This document shows, piece by piece, positions 44,065-52,918 of a DNA stretch of 64,000 bases. Source of the DNA: Bdellovibrionales bacterium (GTDB lineage: Bacteria; Bdellovibrionota; Bdellovibrionia; Bdellovibrionales; JAGQZY01); NCBI GenBank assembly GCA_019750295.1, contig JAIEOS010000008.1:124001-188000 (forward strand), read 5' to 3'. The notes beneath the pieces were generated by a model. The model was not told the origin of the DNA. It was given only the letters and a program-made list of their open reading frames with translations, and searched no databases. Made by a program: the position numbers and the translations under genes. Every line of letters begins with the position of its first letter. Position 1 is the stretch's first letter.

Positions 44065-44095
44065 TCATATAAATTTAGTCGTCGCCCGACAGAAG

Positions 44096-44122
44096 TCCTC
44101 CTCAGCGAAAGCGAGGGATGAC
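44096..44122. repeat. Dispersed GC-hairpin repeat, copy 2
   Basis: TCCTCCTCAGCGAAAGCGAG followed by GGATGAC shares the core CCT(G/C)AGCGAAAGCGA(A/G)GGAT with the copy at 23809-23834. It lies in the leader of mdh and may fold as an RNA hairpin. Confidence 0.7.
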
Positions 44123-44157
44123 ACTGCCTAAGCATGACGTACATCAGGAGAAATTCT

Positions 44158-45102
44158 ATGAAACACACTCGTAAGAAAATATCTGTTATCGGCGCCGGCT
44201 TTGTCGGCTCAACCTGCGCCCACTGGGCGGCGACAAAGGAGCTCGGCGACGTGGTCCTTCTCGATATCAACGAAGGGGCCGCTAAAGGTAAGGCTCTTGA
44301 CTTGTACGAAGCCTCTCCCGTAGAAGGCTTCGATTCTGTGGTCAAGGGAACTTCGGATTATAAAGATATCGCCGATTCTGATGTGGTGATCATCACCGCC
44401 GGAATGCCTCGCAAGCCGGGCATGAGCCGTGACGACCTCTTGGCGACTAATGCGAAAATTGTTAAGGCCGCCAGCGAAGGTGTTAAGAAATATGCACCGA
44501 ACTCGGTGGTCATTATCGTTAGTAACCCGCTCGATGCGATGGCTTTTGTGGCCAAAGAAGTGACGGGCTTCCCGCGCAACCGCATTATCGGTATGGCCGG
44601 AGTTCTTGATGGCGCCCGCTTCCGTACATTTATTTCTGAGGCCACTGGCTTTAGCGTCAAAGATATTAACGCTTTTGTCCTCGGCGGACATGGAGACACG
44701 ATGGTTCCAATGCCTCGCCATTGCTCCGTGGGAGGAATTCCACTCACTGAAGTGCTTCCTAAAGAAAAAATTGATCAACTGGTGGAGCGCACGCGCAAGG
44801 GCGGAGCGGAGATCGTTGAATTGTTAAAAACGGGCTCGGCCTACTACGCCCCATCAGCCAGTGCCGTGCAAATGGCCGAAGCGATCCTTAAGAATCAAAA
44901 GCGAGTCCTCCCTTGTGCCGCCCTTCTCGAAGGAGAATACGGTATTAAAGGATTGTTTATTGGGGTTCTCTGCCAGATCGGTGGCGACGGTATGGAAAAA
45001 GTTTTCGAATTGAAATTGAACGATGAAGAAAAAGCGGGCCTCGAGCATTCCCGAAAGCAAGTGGAAGAACTCGTTAACGCCCTTAAAAAGTTAGACTACT
45101 AG
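44158..45102 (+). CDS. mdh: Malate dehydrogenase
   Basis: A 314-residue enzyme from the ATG at 44158, which is 8 bases after AGGAGAA; a frame from 44134 has no support. It oxidises malate to oxaloacetate with NAD. The NAD motif is [17 protein letters not shown], and Asp in VVLLDINEG selects NAD over NADP. Active-site segments are [29 protein letters not shown] and [11 protein letters not shown]. This is the LDH-like MDH type. It begins the mdh-sucC-sucD-ndk run. Confidence 0.96.
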   Translation: MKHTRKKISVIGAGFVGSTCAHWAATKELGDVVLLDINEGAAKGKALDLYEASPVEGFDSVVKGTSDYKDIADSDVVIITAGMPRKPGMSRDDLLATNAKIVKAASEGVKKYAPNSVVIIVSNPLDAMAFVAKEVTGFPRNRIIGMAGVLDGARFRTFISEATGFSVKDINAFVLGGHGDTMVPMPRHCSVGGIPLTEVLPKEKIDQLVERTRKGGAEIVELLKTGSAYYAPSASAVQMAEAILKNQKRVLPCAALLEGEYGIKGLFIGVLCQIGGDGMEKVFELKLNDEEKAGLEHSRKQVEELVNALKKLDY

Positions 45103-45110
45103 GAGCTAGA

Positions 45111-46280
45111 ATGAACATTCACGAATATCAAGCCAAATCTATTTTTAGAGAATATGGTTTGCCCGTCCTTAAAGGACAATTGGCTCACACACCGGCCGAG
45201 GCAGAGGCTGCTGCGAAAAACTTAGGTGGCCCTGTTTGGGTGGTAAAAGCGCAAATCCACGCGGGTGGACGTGGTAAAGGGGGCGGAGTAAAACTCGCCA
45301 AATCTGTCGAGGAAGTTAAAAAACTCGCTTCGGAAATCATCGGAATGCAGTTGATCACTCCGCAAACTGGACCTGAAGGCAAAAAAGTTCATAAGGTTTA
45401 CATCGAGCAAGGCTGTAATATTCAAAAAGAATACTACGTGGCTTTCTTTTTAAACCGGATTGAAGGCAAAGTAGGAATGGTCGCCAGCACCGAAGGTGGA
45501 ATGGATATCGAAGAGGTGGCCGAAAAGCATCCCGATAAAATCCAAAGCATCGCCATCGACCCCAATACCGGGCTGACGGACTTTCAAGCGCGACATCTTG
45601 CCTTTAAGTTAGGATTTACCGGAAAGTCGGCTTTAAAAGCAGCGACTTATTTTAAAGGCCTCTACAACATTTATATGGATCTCGATTGCGAAATGATCGA
45701 AATCAATCCCATGGTTTTGACCAAAGAAGGCGATGTCATGGCTTTAGATGGGAAAGTGGCGTTTGATAACAACGCTCTTTTCAAACATCCTAAACTAGTA
45801 GAGTTGAAAGACGACACCGAAGAAGATGCTTCGGAACTGGAAGCCAGCAAGTACGACCTTGCGTTTATTAAGCTCGACGGGAACATCGGTTGCTTGGTGA
45901 ATGGTGCAGGCCTAGCTATGGCCACGATGGATATTATTAAACTTCAAGGCGGAGCTCCGGCAAACTTCTTAGATGTGGGCGGTGGCGCTAACAAAGAAAA
46001 AGTAACGGCCGCATTTAAGATCATTCTTAAAGATAAGAATGTTAAGGGAATTTTAGTTAATATTTTCGGTGGAATCATGAAGTGTGACATCATCGCCGAG
46101 GGCGTTATTGCGGCTTCTAAAGACTTAGGTCTTAAAGTTCCATTGGTGGTTCGCCTTGAAGGAACTAATGTCGAGCTCGGTAAAAAAATCTTATCCGAGA
46201 GCGGTTTAAACATCACTCCAGCCAATGATCTCAACGATGCCGCTCAGAAAATTGTTGCTGCTGTAAAAGGAGGTCGCTAA
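45111..46280 (+). CDS. sucC: Succinyl-CoA synthetase beta subunit
   Basis: A 389-residue subunit with an ATP-grasp domain ([19 protein letters not shown] and [19 protein letters not shown]) and a C-terminal CoA-ligase domain ([17 protein letters not shown] and [17 protein letters not shown]). It binds the nucleotide and succinate. It starts 8 bases after mdh, and its TAA shares a base with the sucD start (TAATG). Confidence 0.97.
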   Translation: MNIHEYQAKSIFREYGLPVLKGQLAHTPAEAEAAAKNLGGPVWVVKAQIHAGGRGKGGGVKLAKSVEEVKKLASEIIGMQLITPQTGPEGKKVHKVYIEQGCNIQKEYYVAFFLNRIEGKVGMVASTEGGMDIEEVAEKHPDKIQSIAIDPNTGLTDFQARHLAFKLGFTGKSALKAATYFKGLYNIYMDLDCEMIEINPMVLTKEGDVMALDGKVAFDNNALFKHPKLVELKDDTEEDASELEASKYDLAFIKLDGNIGCLVNGAGLAMATMDIIKLQGGAPANFLDVGGGANKEKVTAAFKIILKDKNVKGILVNIFGGIMKCDIIAEGVIAASKDLGLKVPLVVRLEGTNVELGKKILSESGLNITPANDLNDAAQKIVAAVKGGR

Positions 46281-47149
46281 TGGCTATTCTTATCGACAGA
46301 AATACAAAAGTCATTTGCCAGGGTTTAACTGGCGCCCAAGGAACTTTTCACACCGAACAGGCCATCAAATACGGAACAAAAATGGTGGGTGGAGTGACTC
46401 CGGGAAAAGGCGGTACTAAACATATCGATCTTCCGGTTTTTGATTCCTGCTACGATGCTGTTGAAAAAACGGGAGCGAACGCTTCTGTGATTTATGTTCC
46501 GCCACCCATGGCTGCCGATGCGATCATGGAAGCTGTGGACGCAGGAATTCCTCTTGTGATCTGTATCACCGAAGGGATTCCAATTAATGACATGGTTAAG
46601 GTTCGCCAGTTTATGAAAGGCAAAAAAACTCGCCTTGTCGGACCGAACTGCCCGGGTGTGATCACTCCGGATCAGTGCAAAATCGGAATTATGCCCGGTC
46701 ATATTCATAGAGCAGGTCGCATTGGTGTACTTTCTCGCTCCGGTACGCTCACCTACGAAGCCGTTCACCAATTGACTCAATTGGGTCTGGGTCAGAGCAC
46801 CTGTGTAGGTATCGGTGGAGATCCCGTGAACGGAACAAACTTTATCGATGTTCTAGAACTCTACAATAAAGATAAAGATACTGATGCGGTCATTATGATC
46901 GGAGAGATCGGTGGAACGGCGGAAGTGGATGCCGCTGAGTACATCAAACGCGAATTCAAAAAGCCAGTCACTGCGTTTATCGCGGGAGCAACGGCACCTA
47001 AAGGAAAACGTATGGGTCACGCGGGCGCGATCGCCACAGGTGCCTCTGATACGGCCGAAGGTAAGTTCGAGGCTCTACAGTCTGCAGGTTGCAGTATTAC
47101 TCGTAGCCCTGGCGATCTTGGAACAACACTTAAAAACAGTCTTAAATAG
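46280..47149 (+). CDS. sucD: Succinyl-CoA synthetase alpha subunit
   Basis: A 289-residue subunit with the CoA-binding Rossmann domain ([19 protein letters not shown]), [24 protein letters not shown] and the phosphohistidine segment GHAGAI in [11 protein letters not shown]. It is the catalytic partner of sucC and is translated from an overlapping start. Together they make GTP or ATP from succinyl-CoA. Confidence 0.97.
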   Translation: MAILIDRNTKVICQGLTGAQGTFHTEQAIKYGTKMVGGVTPGKGGTKHIDLPVFDSCYDAVEKTGANASVIYVPPPMAADAIMEAVDAGIPLVICITEGIPINDMVKVRQFMKGKKTRLVGPNCPGVITPDQCKIGIMPGHIHRAGRIGVLSRSGTLTYEAVHQLTQLGLGQSTCVGIGGDPVNGTNFIDVLELYNKDKDTDAVIMIGEIGGTAEVDAAEYIKREFKKPVTAFIAGATAPKGKRMGHAGAIATGASDTAEGKFEALQSAGCSITRSPGDLGTTLKNSLK

Positions 47150-47164
47150 GAAATAGGAGAAATC

Positions 47165-47593
47165 ATGTCTAAAGAACTTACTTTTAGTATTATTAAGCCC
47201 AACGCGGTTAAGAAAAATGCAATCGGATCGATCATTGCCATTTTCGAAAAAAATGGTCTTAAAATCGCAGCGGCTAAACTTCAAACCATCGACAAAAAAC
47301 TTTGCGAAGAGTTCTATGCCGAGCACAAAGCACGACCTTTCTTTGGCGAATTGGTGAGCTTTATGACATCTGGGCCTGTGATGTTGATGGCTCTTTACGG
47401 GGAAAACGCTGTTCTCAAAAATCGCGAAATCATGGGCGCTACTGATCCCGCTAAAGCGGCTCCAGGAACCATTCGCGCTCTTTACGGGGACAATATGGGT
47501 GAGAACGCTGTCCACGGATCTGACAGCCCTGAAAGCGCACTTCGCGAACTCAATCTTTTCTTCAAAGAAACTGAATTCGTAAATAAGCAGTAA
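47165..47593 (+). CDS. ndk: Nucleoside diphosphate kinase
   Basis: A 142-residue enzyme that transfers phosphate between nucleoside di- and triphosphates through a phosphohistidine. It shows [51 protein letters not shown] and [13 protein letters not shown], where the His in NAVHGSDS is the catalytic residue. An AGGAGAAATC ribosome binding site precedes it, and it lies 15 bases after sucD. Confidence 0.97.
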   Translation: MSKELTFSIIKPNAVKKNAIGSIIAIFEKNGLKIAAAKLQTIDKKLCEEFYAEHKARPFFGELVSFMTSGPVMLMALYGENAVLKNREIMGATDPAKAAPGTIRALYGDNMGENAVHGSDSPESALRELNLFFKETEFVNKQ

Positions 47594-47644
47594 TTTGCGC
47601 ACCACAGCTTCATGTCATAGGCAATTGAGTCTATAATTGCAGGC

Positions 47645-48400
47645 ATGAAGCTGTTTCTTTCCATTCTCATCCCACTTGTTCTCACGGCTTGTAATACCTT
47701 TACCCGCGATAAAGAAACGGCTCATCTCTATCTCCAGCTCGGAACTTCTCAATTAGAGCAAGGGCATCCGGCTCTCGCGTTAAAATCACTCCGACAAGCC
47801 CAGAAGAGTGATCCGAAGAATCCAATGATACAAAACCAGTTGGGCGTCACCTATTTTATGATGGAGCGATACAACGATTCGATCTCGCACTTTCAACACG
47901 CCATAGATCTTGATCCGAACTTTACTGAGGCACGCAACAATTTGGCGCGCTCACTGATTGAAATCGGAAACACCAAGTTAGCGCGCGTGCAATTACAACT
48001 CGTCGCCCAAGATTTGACTTATGTCGGCCAAGCAAAGACCCATCTTAATTTTGGAATTTCGTATTTTAAAGATCAAAATTATCTCGCGGCCGTTCCTCAT
48101 TTTCAGAAGTCTATTAAACTTCTCAAGGACAACTGTATCTCCTACAGTTATTATGGTCGCGCCCTCTACGAAATGAAGGACTACAAAGCCGCACTTCCGA
48201 TATTTGATTCGGCTCTTCCTCTCTGTAAACGGGAAAAATTTGATGAAGCCCACTATTATGCTGCTATGGCCTACTATAAAGCGGGCGACCGCATGAAGGG
48301 CATAGCTTTGATGAATGAGACCGTTTTGCTCTACCCTGATGGCGAGTATCAGGATCGCGCGAAAAATATGGTCGATGTGATGAAACTCAATAAAATGTAA
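47645..48400 (+). CDS. PilF/PilW-like TPR lipoprotein
   Basis: A 251-residue lipoprotein (lipobox LTAC, Cys16). The mature part is made of tetratricopeptide repeats, for example LYLQLGTSQLEQGHPALALK, NQLGVTYFMMERYNDSISHF and LARSLIEIGNTKLARVQLQL. TPR lipoproteins of this size help the PilQ secretin form in type IV pilus systems. The next gene starts 8 bases after its stop, a common PilF-RodZ order in Bdellovibrionota. Confidence 0.75.
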   Translation: MKLFLSILIPLVLTACNTFTRDKETAHLYLQLGTSQLEQGHPALALKSLRQAQKSDPKNPMIQNQLGVTYFMMERYNDSISHFQHAIDLDPNFTEARNNLARSLIEIGNTKLARVQLQLVAQDLTYVGQAKTHLNFGISYFKDQNYLAAVPHFQKSIKLLKDNCISYSYYGRALYEMKDYKAALPIFDSALPLCKREKFDEAHYYAAMAYYKAGDRMKGIALMNETVLLYPDGEYQDRAKNMVDVMKLNKM

Positions 48401-48408
48401 GGCAACGT

Positions 48409-49323
48409 ATGAAGGCAACTGGCGAATTATTAAAGAAAAGTCGATTAGAGCAAAATTTATCTCTCGAGGAACTTTCGGCTCAGACTAAAATCCAAGTTTC
48501 TATTTTGAGAAAAATGGAAGAGGGTCTATCATCACAACTTCCTCACAAAACGATCGTGCGTGGATTCGTTAAGCACTACGCCAAATGCATTCAGCTGAAT
48601 GTCGATGAAGTCATCGCTCTTTACGATAGTGAAATGTCGAGCGCTCCTGCTCCTGTCGTGGCCGCAACCGTCGCAGTTCCGCAAAAATCCTCCAACCCAG
48701 CGCAAAACACCATCGGCGATAAAACGAACCTGTTGTGGTTTAGAACTTCCTCAAGCTTTGTAACTCTTCTCGGAATCGGAACCGTGGTTATTTTGATCGG
48801 AGCCATCTACTTCTTTAGTGTGAAAATGATCTCTTACTCCGAAGAAACTTATCATAAGCCCCAGGCCGAGACCGAAACCGCCACCCCGGCTGAGCTGACC
48901 ACACTGGTCGCCCCACCGATCGAGAAAAAACCCGAAGTCGTGGAAGCTGTTCAGTCGAAACCCGACAACTCGACACCTCCGAAAGAGGAAAAAAAGGAAG
49001 CGGCCACTACAACTGCTAAAAAAGAAGACGACAAAAAAGAAGAAAAAAAAGAAGAGGAAGAGGAAGTTAAAGACGAGGCCGTCATTAATACCCCTAAGAT
49101 GGTCGTGGTCGAGGCTTTCGAAACCGTAAGTATCGCAGCAGAATGGAGCACAGGTAAAAAAGAAAAGATAAATCTTAAAACCAACCGCAAGCACACATTT
49201 TATTATTCCGATAAAATTTCTCTTAAAATCGACAATGCGGGCGGAGTAAATATTGTAACGGCGAATGACAAAGTGGGAATTCCCGGCGAATTGGGTCAGG
49301 AAGTCACTCTGGCTTTTGAATAG
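48409..49323 (+). CDS. rodZ: RodZ-like protein with helix-turn-helix and membrane segment
   Basis: A 304-residue protein. The N-terminal HTH_25 domain reads GELLKKSRLEQNLSLEELSA and TKIQVSILRKMEEG. A membrane segment (VTLLGIGTVVILIGAIYFFS, around residues 122-141) follows, then a Pro/Glu/Lys-rich linker with KKEEKKEEEEE, and a C-terminal beta domain like DUF4115. RodZ links MreB to the cell wall machine and controls rod shape. It is 26 bases before the PHP-like gene. Confidence 0.85.
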   Translation: MKATGELLKKSRLEQNLSLEELSAQTKIQVSILRKMEEGLSSQLPHKTIVRGFVKHYAKCIQLNVDEVIALYDSEMSSAPAPVVAATVAVPQKSSNPAQNTIGDKTNLLWFRTSSSFVTLLGIGTVVILIGAIYFFSVKMISYSEETYHKPQAETETATPAELTTLVAPPIEKKPEVVEAVQSKPDNSTPPKEEKKEAATTTAKKEDDKKEEKKEEEEEVKDEAVINTPKMVVVEAFETVSIAAEWSTGKKEKINLKTNRKHTFYYSDKISLKIDNAGGVNIVTANDKVGIPGELGQEVTLAFE

Positions 49324-49348
49324 GTGGCGCTGTTGAAATCAGGGAACT

Positions 49349-50566
49349 ATGAAATTATCAAAATTTTTATTTTATAGTTTAACGAGTATTATCGTCGCCA
49401 CATTAATTTTTGGAATTTTTCTGAGCCGTTATGATGTTTTTATTCGTCGAGATATCTCCTTAAGAAATCACCCCCGCTTTTTTGATTATCATGGGGCCAC
49501 ACATGTTCTCTCTAAATATTCCCAGGGGAGTGCAGATATCAACGAGATCGCGACGTCTGCATCTCAAGCAGATCTCAACTTTGTCTACATCACCGATCTG
49601 AATGACTTCGACCTTCTCCACCAACGCCATGGATATAGTCAGGATGTTTTACTATTTACCGGCAAAAAGATAAGCTACCTCGATTCTCATTTATTACTTT
49701 ACGGCCACGAGGCTTTTAAAAAGATGGACTCCATCGGTTCGGCAAACGCCGTCAGCAACGATTTTCTCAATCGCATTCCCACCGAAGCCGAGCACATGAC
49801 GATTGTCCTGGCCCACCCCTTTAAGCAAGGATTTCAATGGCAAGGCCCCTATCCAGAGGGACTCAATGGTATTGAGGTTATGAATCTCCGGCACATGTGG
49901 CAGTCCTCATGGAATAACAAAAAAGCTTCGTTCATTTGGAGTTTATTCATTTATATCTTTAATCCCAAAGTGGCATTGCTCCGCCTGGTCGATGCCCCTA
50001 CTCAAGAATTGATCTTATGGGATAGCTTAAATGAGAAGAGGAAAACTGTCGGTTTTCTGGGAAACCATGCCACCGGAAAAATTTTTAGTCTTGGACTATT
50101 TTCGATTTCTTTTCCCACCTACGAGGACTCTTTTAAGTTTGCTAGCAATCATATTTTACTCAAATCGGAGCTCACGGGCGTAGAGAGTATTGATTCGGAA
50201 AAAGTTCAGTCGGCATTGATGAACGGACACTCCTATTTTTCTATAGATGCGCTGGCTAATCCTAAGGGCTTCGCCGCTTACATGTCGACCAATGATGGTG
50301 CCACCTATCTGATGGGCGAAAAAATTCCTTTAACCAAATCTCTCAAATTACTGATCGATGTACCTCCCATCTCGTCGAAAGATTTGGAAGTGAAGTTGCT
50401 GCGAAACGGTCAGGAAATTGCGACGAGCAAAAGCCCAAACTCGTCGTTTGATATCGATAAAACTGGAAACTACCGTGTCTATGTGCGTGTTCGCGTCCAG
50501 TTCCCCATCCCCGGCGAGATTCGTTGGATTCCGTGGATCTATACTAACAACTTCTACGTCCGATAG
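49349..50566 (+). CDS. Membrane-anchored PHP-like phosphoesterase domain protein
   Basis: A 405-residue protein with an N-terminal membrane segment (residues 9-26). The domain then reads FDYHGATHVLSKYSQGSADI, DLNFVYITDLNDFDLL, IVLAHPFKQGFQW and GLNGIEVMN, the order of PHP/CehA-type metal phosphoesterases. The first HxH is changed to HGATH, so metal binding and activity are uncertain. A C-terminal beta-sandwich follows. Family assignment is an inference from motif order. Confidence 0.7.
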   Translation: MKLSKFLFYSLTSIIVATLIFGIFLSRYDVFIRRDISLRNHPRFFDYHGATHVLSKYSQGSADINEIATSASQADLNFVYITDLNDFDLLHQRHGYSQDVLLFTGKKISYLDSHLLLYGHEAFKKMDSIGSANAVSNDFLNRIPTEAEHMTIVLAHPFKQGFQWQGPYPEGLNGIEVMNLRHMWQSSWNNKKASFIWSLFIYIFNPKVALLRLVDAPTQELILWDSLNEKRKTVGFLGNHATGKIFSLGLFSISFPTYEDSFKFASNHILLKSELTGVESIDSEKVQSALMNGHSYFSIDALANPKGFAAYMSTNDGATYLMGEKIPLTKSLKLLIDVPPISSKDLEVKLLRNGQEIATSKSPNSSFDIDKTGNYRVYVRVRVQFPIPGEIRWIPWIYTNNFYVR

Positions 50567-50570
50567 GGTC

Positions 50571-50688
50571 GGGATTCTATAAATGGTCGAATCCTTCGTT
50601 GCTTAGTCGCTTCCCTTGTGCGGCGTACTGACGTACGCCTCCGCGGGGCGCTTCTGCGCGCCTCGACTTCGACCATTTATAGAATCCC
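50571..50688. repeat. Long inverted repeat C (20-bp perfect stem)
   Basis: Arms 50571-50590 and 50669-50688 are exact reverse complements. The 78-base core is GC-rich with two nested hairpins (GGCGTAC, TGAC, GTACGCC and GGCGC, TTCT, GCGCGCC). It starts 5 bases after the PHP-like gene stop and lies between convergent genes. Confidence 0.9.
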
Positions 50689-50757
50689 TCTGATGACCCA
50701 GAGAGGATGAGAAGATTCATTTTGGGTTACCGTTTACGTTCGGTCGGGATGGCGGTT

Positions 50758-51372
50758 TTAGAGTTCGAGGAGGTTGAGTTGTTTGGGTTGGCGTTCGATG
50801 ACGGGGAAGCGGAAAGGTGGTTTTCCGGTGAGAGCCACTAAGTTATCCACGACGACGTCTTGATGAGATTGAAATACTCTTTCCGTAATTTTAATGAACA
50901 GCTGTCCGCAATACGAAGCATCTTCTTCGGCGCGGTGAAAAGTTCCCGCATCAATCTTAAGATGTTGAACCAGAGTTCCCAACTTATAATTGGCTAACCC
51001 TGGGAAAATTTTGCGCGCCATCGGTAAGGTATCGAGGACGATTCCTCGCGGACTTTCCGATTCGAAGCGCTTGATATCCGCGGTGAGAAACTGAGAATCA
51101 AAGGGAGCATTGTGAGCCACCATGACAGCGTCGCCACAAAATTCAGCGAAAGCATCCAGAATGTTCTCGATAAAAGGTTTGCCGACAAGCATGTCATCGG
51201 TGATTCCATTGACGGCGGAAGCTCCGGGAGGAATGGAACGGCGAGGGTCGATCAATGTCGAAAACGTGGCCTCGGGTTGACCATTTAAATAACGGACAGC
51301 CCCAATCTCAACGATCTTATCAACTCCGGGCACGGTACCCGTCGTTTCCAAATCAAAAGCCACAAATCTCAT
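50758..51372 (-). CDS. DnaQ-family 3'-5' exonuclease
   Basis: A 204-residue protein from the ATG at 51372, with GGGGGA in front; a frame from 51438 adds unsupported residues. The DEDDh motifs are FDLETTGTVPG, VAHNAPFDSQFL and FHRAEEDASYCGQ, in which the His and Asp of the last motif complete the site. It resembles the epsilon subunit of DNA polymerase III or an RNase T/PolC-type exonuclease; the exact role is not clear. Confidence 0.9.
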   Translation of the reverse strand: MRFVAFDLETTGTVPGVDKIVEIGAVRYLNGQPEATFSTLIDPRRSIPPGASAVNGITDDMLVGKPFIENILDAFAEFCGDAVMVAHNAPFDSQFLTADIKRFESESPRGIVLDTLPMARKIFPGLANYKLGTLVQHLKIDAGTFHRAEEDASYCGQLFIKITERVFQSHQDVVVDNLVALTGKPPFRFPVIERQPKQLNLLEL

Positions 51373-51543
51373 GAATCCCCCACTAGGTCTCAAATCATCC
51401 GAAGTTGTTGTATTAGTAACTCTAACACCCAAAATCAACAGAAAGGAACCCCTACCGCATCGCTAAACCCACCAATGCCCAAAAAATAACCACCCCCACC
51501 CCAAAACCCAAAGCTTCAGGCGGGTCATTTCAGTTAGTACATT

Positions 51544-51703
51544 CAAGCTCACAATTTTATCGTTTCCCTTTTGAAAGAGGACTGAAAGGACCTCCCGTTA
51601 GCGTGATGCGATCGCCGACTTCCCGTCGGCGAAACGGGCGAGGGCAGGAGCCCGTGTCCGCGCAGTCCTCTTTCAAAAGGGAAACGATAAAATTGTGAGC
51701 TTG
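51544..51703. repeat. Long inverted repeat D (40-bp perfect stem)
   Basis: Arms 51544-51583 and 51664-51703 are exact reverse complements. The 80-base core contains a CGCCGAC, TTCCC, GTCGGCG hairpin and is GC-rich. This is the longest perfect stem of the five and lies between divergent genes. Confidence 0.95.
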
Positions 51704-51855
51704 GTTTCCATTCCTGTAACAATTACCCCGAATTCCCCCTGTCCATATCATATACACTTCTGAAACCATTTCACCGCAACCATTAAGTGCTTAGAATTTC
51801 ACACAGACCTGACGTAAACCCGATTGGCACTCAACACGCATTAAAAGCCCAAAAG

Positions 51856-51870
51856 CGGCACGTGTTTTGT
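51856..51870 (+). promoter_or_regulatory. Sigma-54-like promoter element
   Basis: CGGCACGTGTTTTGT resembles the sigma-54 consensus TGGCACG-N4-TTGC, with GG at -24 and GT instead of GC at -12. It is 40 bases before the ATG at 51911. The two mismatches make it only a candidate. Confidence 0.35.
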
Positions 51871-51910
51871 AAATAAGAGCAACATTACCAACGCAAGAAA
51901 ACAGAGAAAT

Positions 51911-52879
51911 GTGATGCAAAATATTCTTGGACAGCTACAAAAAATGATTAAGTCTCAATTCGGATTCGAAAGTGAACTCGATCTCGTCAGCGCGGATGAC
52001 AAAGTGAATGTCAATTCCCTCTTTGGATACATTGCCAAAGACAAACAAGTTTTAGTCCCCATCTTCGATAATAAAAAAGAAAAGGTGATCGCCACATTCA
52101 AAGTCACCGACGTCAACTCCCCACTTCCAGAAACCGTAGAGAATATTAACGACCTCGTCCATGTGACTTTACAGTCCTACTTAGATCTTATGACAAAACT
52201 CGATTTAACCACAGACATCCTCCAACATATGCAAATTGAAGCCACGCCAAGCAAAATTATCCCGCTCAATAGGCATCGAAAACCACTCACAACTCTCGAC
52301 TGGTCAAAAATGCTTCAGCCAGAAAAAGATGGGATTTTCGATACGGTCGAGGTTCTCAATCGCGAAATTCTTTTATTTGGTCGCAATAGAGGAGATCTGC
52401 AAAAGCTTTTCGTTCATCTCCATGAGGTCTCTAAAAATCAAAGCCTACTGACTCTCGATGAAAACTCTACGGCACTCCTAAATTCAAAGGAAGACATACT
52501 TGAACTGAACTCAACCACAATTGCTATTCCAAACATAAGAAGTTTATCAGACCAGCAGCTGAAAACTCTCACCCAAACCTTAAAGTCGCAAATACATCAG
52601 GAACAAGACCTACTCATCGTGGCCACCATTGATTCATTAAATTTAGACATGATCAAAGATCAGATGATCATCGATTTTTTAAAACAACTCCACTTCTTTT
52701 ATGTTCTTTCCGATCAACGCGAGTCTCATGGCGCAAACTTCGCAACTCTACAGCTCTGCGCGGAAACCATTGTGCAAATGGTGACCAGTCGGGACCGGAA
52801 CGAGAAAGACAAGGCTCCTTATACTCGGAGCTATAATATTGTTCCGCTACTCAAGGCGACACCGACCCTGCTCCACTAA
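51911..52879 (+). CDS. Unknown protein resembling a degenerate sigma-54 activator domain
   Basis: A 322-residue cytoplasmic protein. Residues 150-260 read ILLFGRNRGDLQKLFVHLHE, LTLDENSTALL, and SDQQLKTLTQTL with LLIVATIDSLNLDMI. These align in order with the AAA+ domain of sigma-54 activators, but the Walker A glycines, lysine and GAFTGA loop are missing, so it is probably inactive as an ATPase. The N-terminal 150 residues could be a GAF-like sensor. It precedes the amgK-murU-anmK genes by 39 bases. Confidence 0.5.
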   Translation: MMQNILGQLQKMIKSQFGFESELDLVSADDKVNVNSLFGYIAKDKQVLVPIFDNKKEKVIATFKVTDVNSPLPETVENINDLVHVTLQSYLDLMTKLDLTTDILQHMQIEATPSKIIPLNRHRKPLTTLDWSKMLQPEKDGIFDTVEVLNREILLFGRNRGDLQKLFVHLHEVSKNQSLLTLDENSTALLNSKEDILELNSTTIAIPNIRSLSDQQLKTLTQTLKSQIHQEQDLLIVATIDSLNLDMIKDQMIIDFLKQLHFFYVLSDQRESHGANFATLQLCAETIVQMVTSRDRNEKDKAPYTRSYNIVPLLKATPTLLH

Positions 52880-52918
52880 ACCTTTGCATTTCGTGTCGTT
52901 TTCCGACACCATTAAGCA

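Larger units (their letters stand above)
51373..51910. other. Intergenic region with C-rich tract, inverted repeat D and possible sigma-54 site
   Basis: No gene. It contains a C-rich run (51478-51510; four C runs, possible G-quadruplex on the minus strand, upstream of the exonuclease), long inverted repeat D, and a sigma-54-like element before the gene at 51911. A 70-codon frame at 51557-51769 is a product of the repeat. Confidence 0.6.

Noticed and set aside
48751-49196. Phe-rich frames opposite the RodZ-like gene
   Set aside because: They are complements of the Lys/Glu-rich linker and look like shadows.
50571-51703. Inverted repeats C and D as ordinary terminators
   Set aside because: They have no T-runs, have large cores, and one lies between divergent genes where no terminator is needed.
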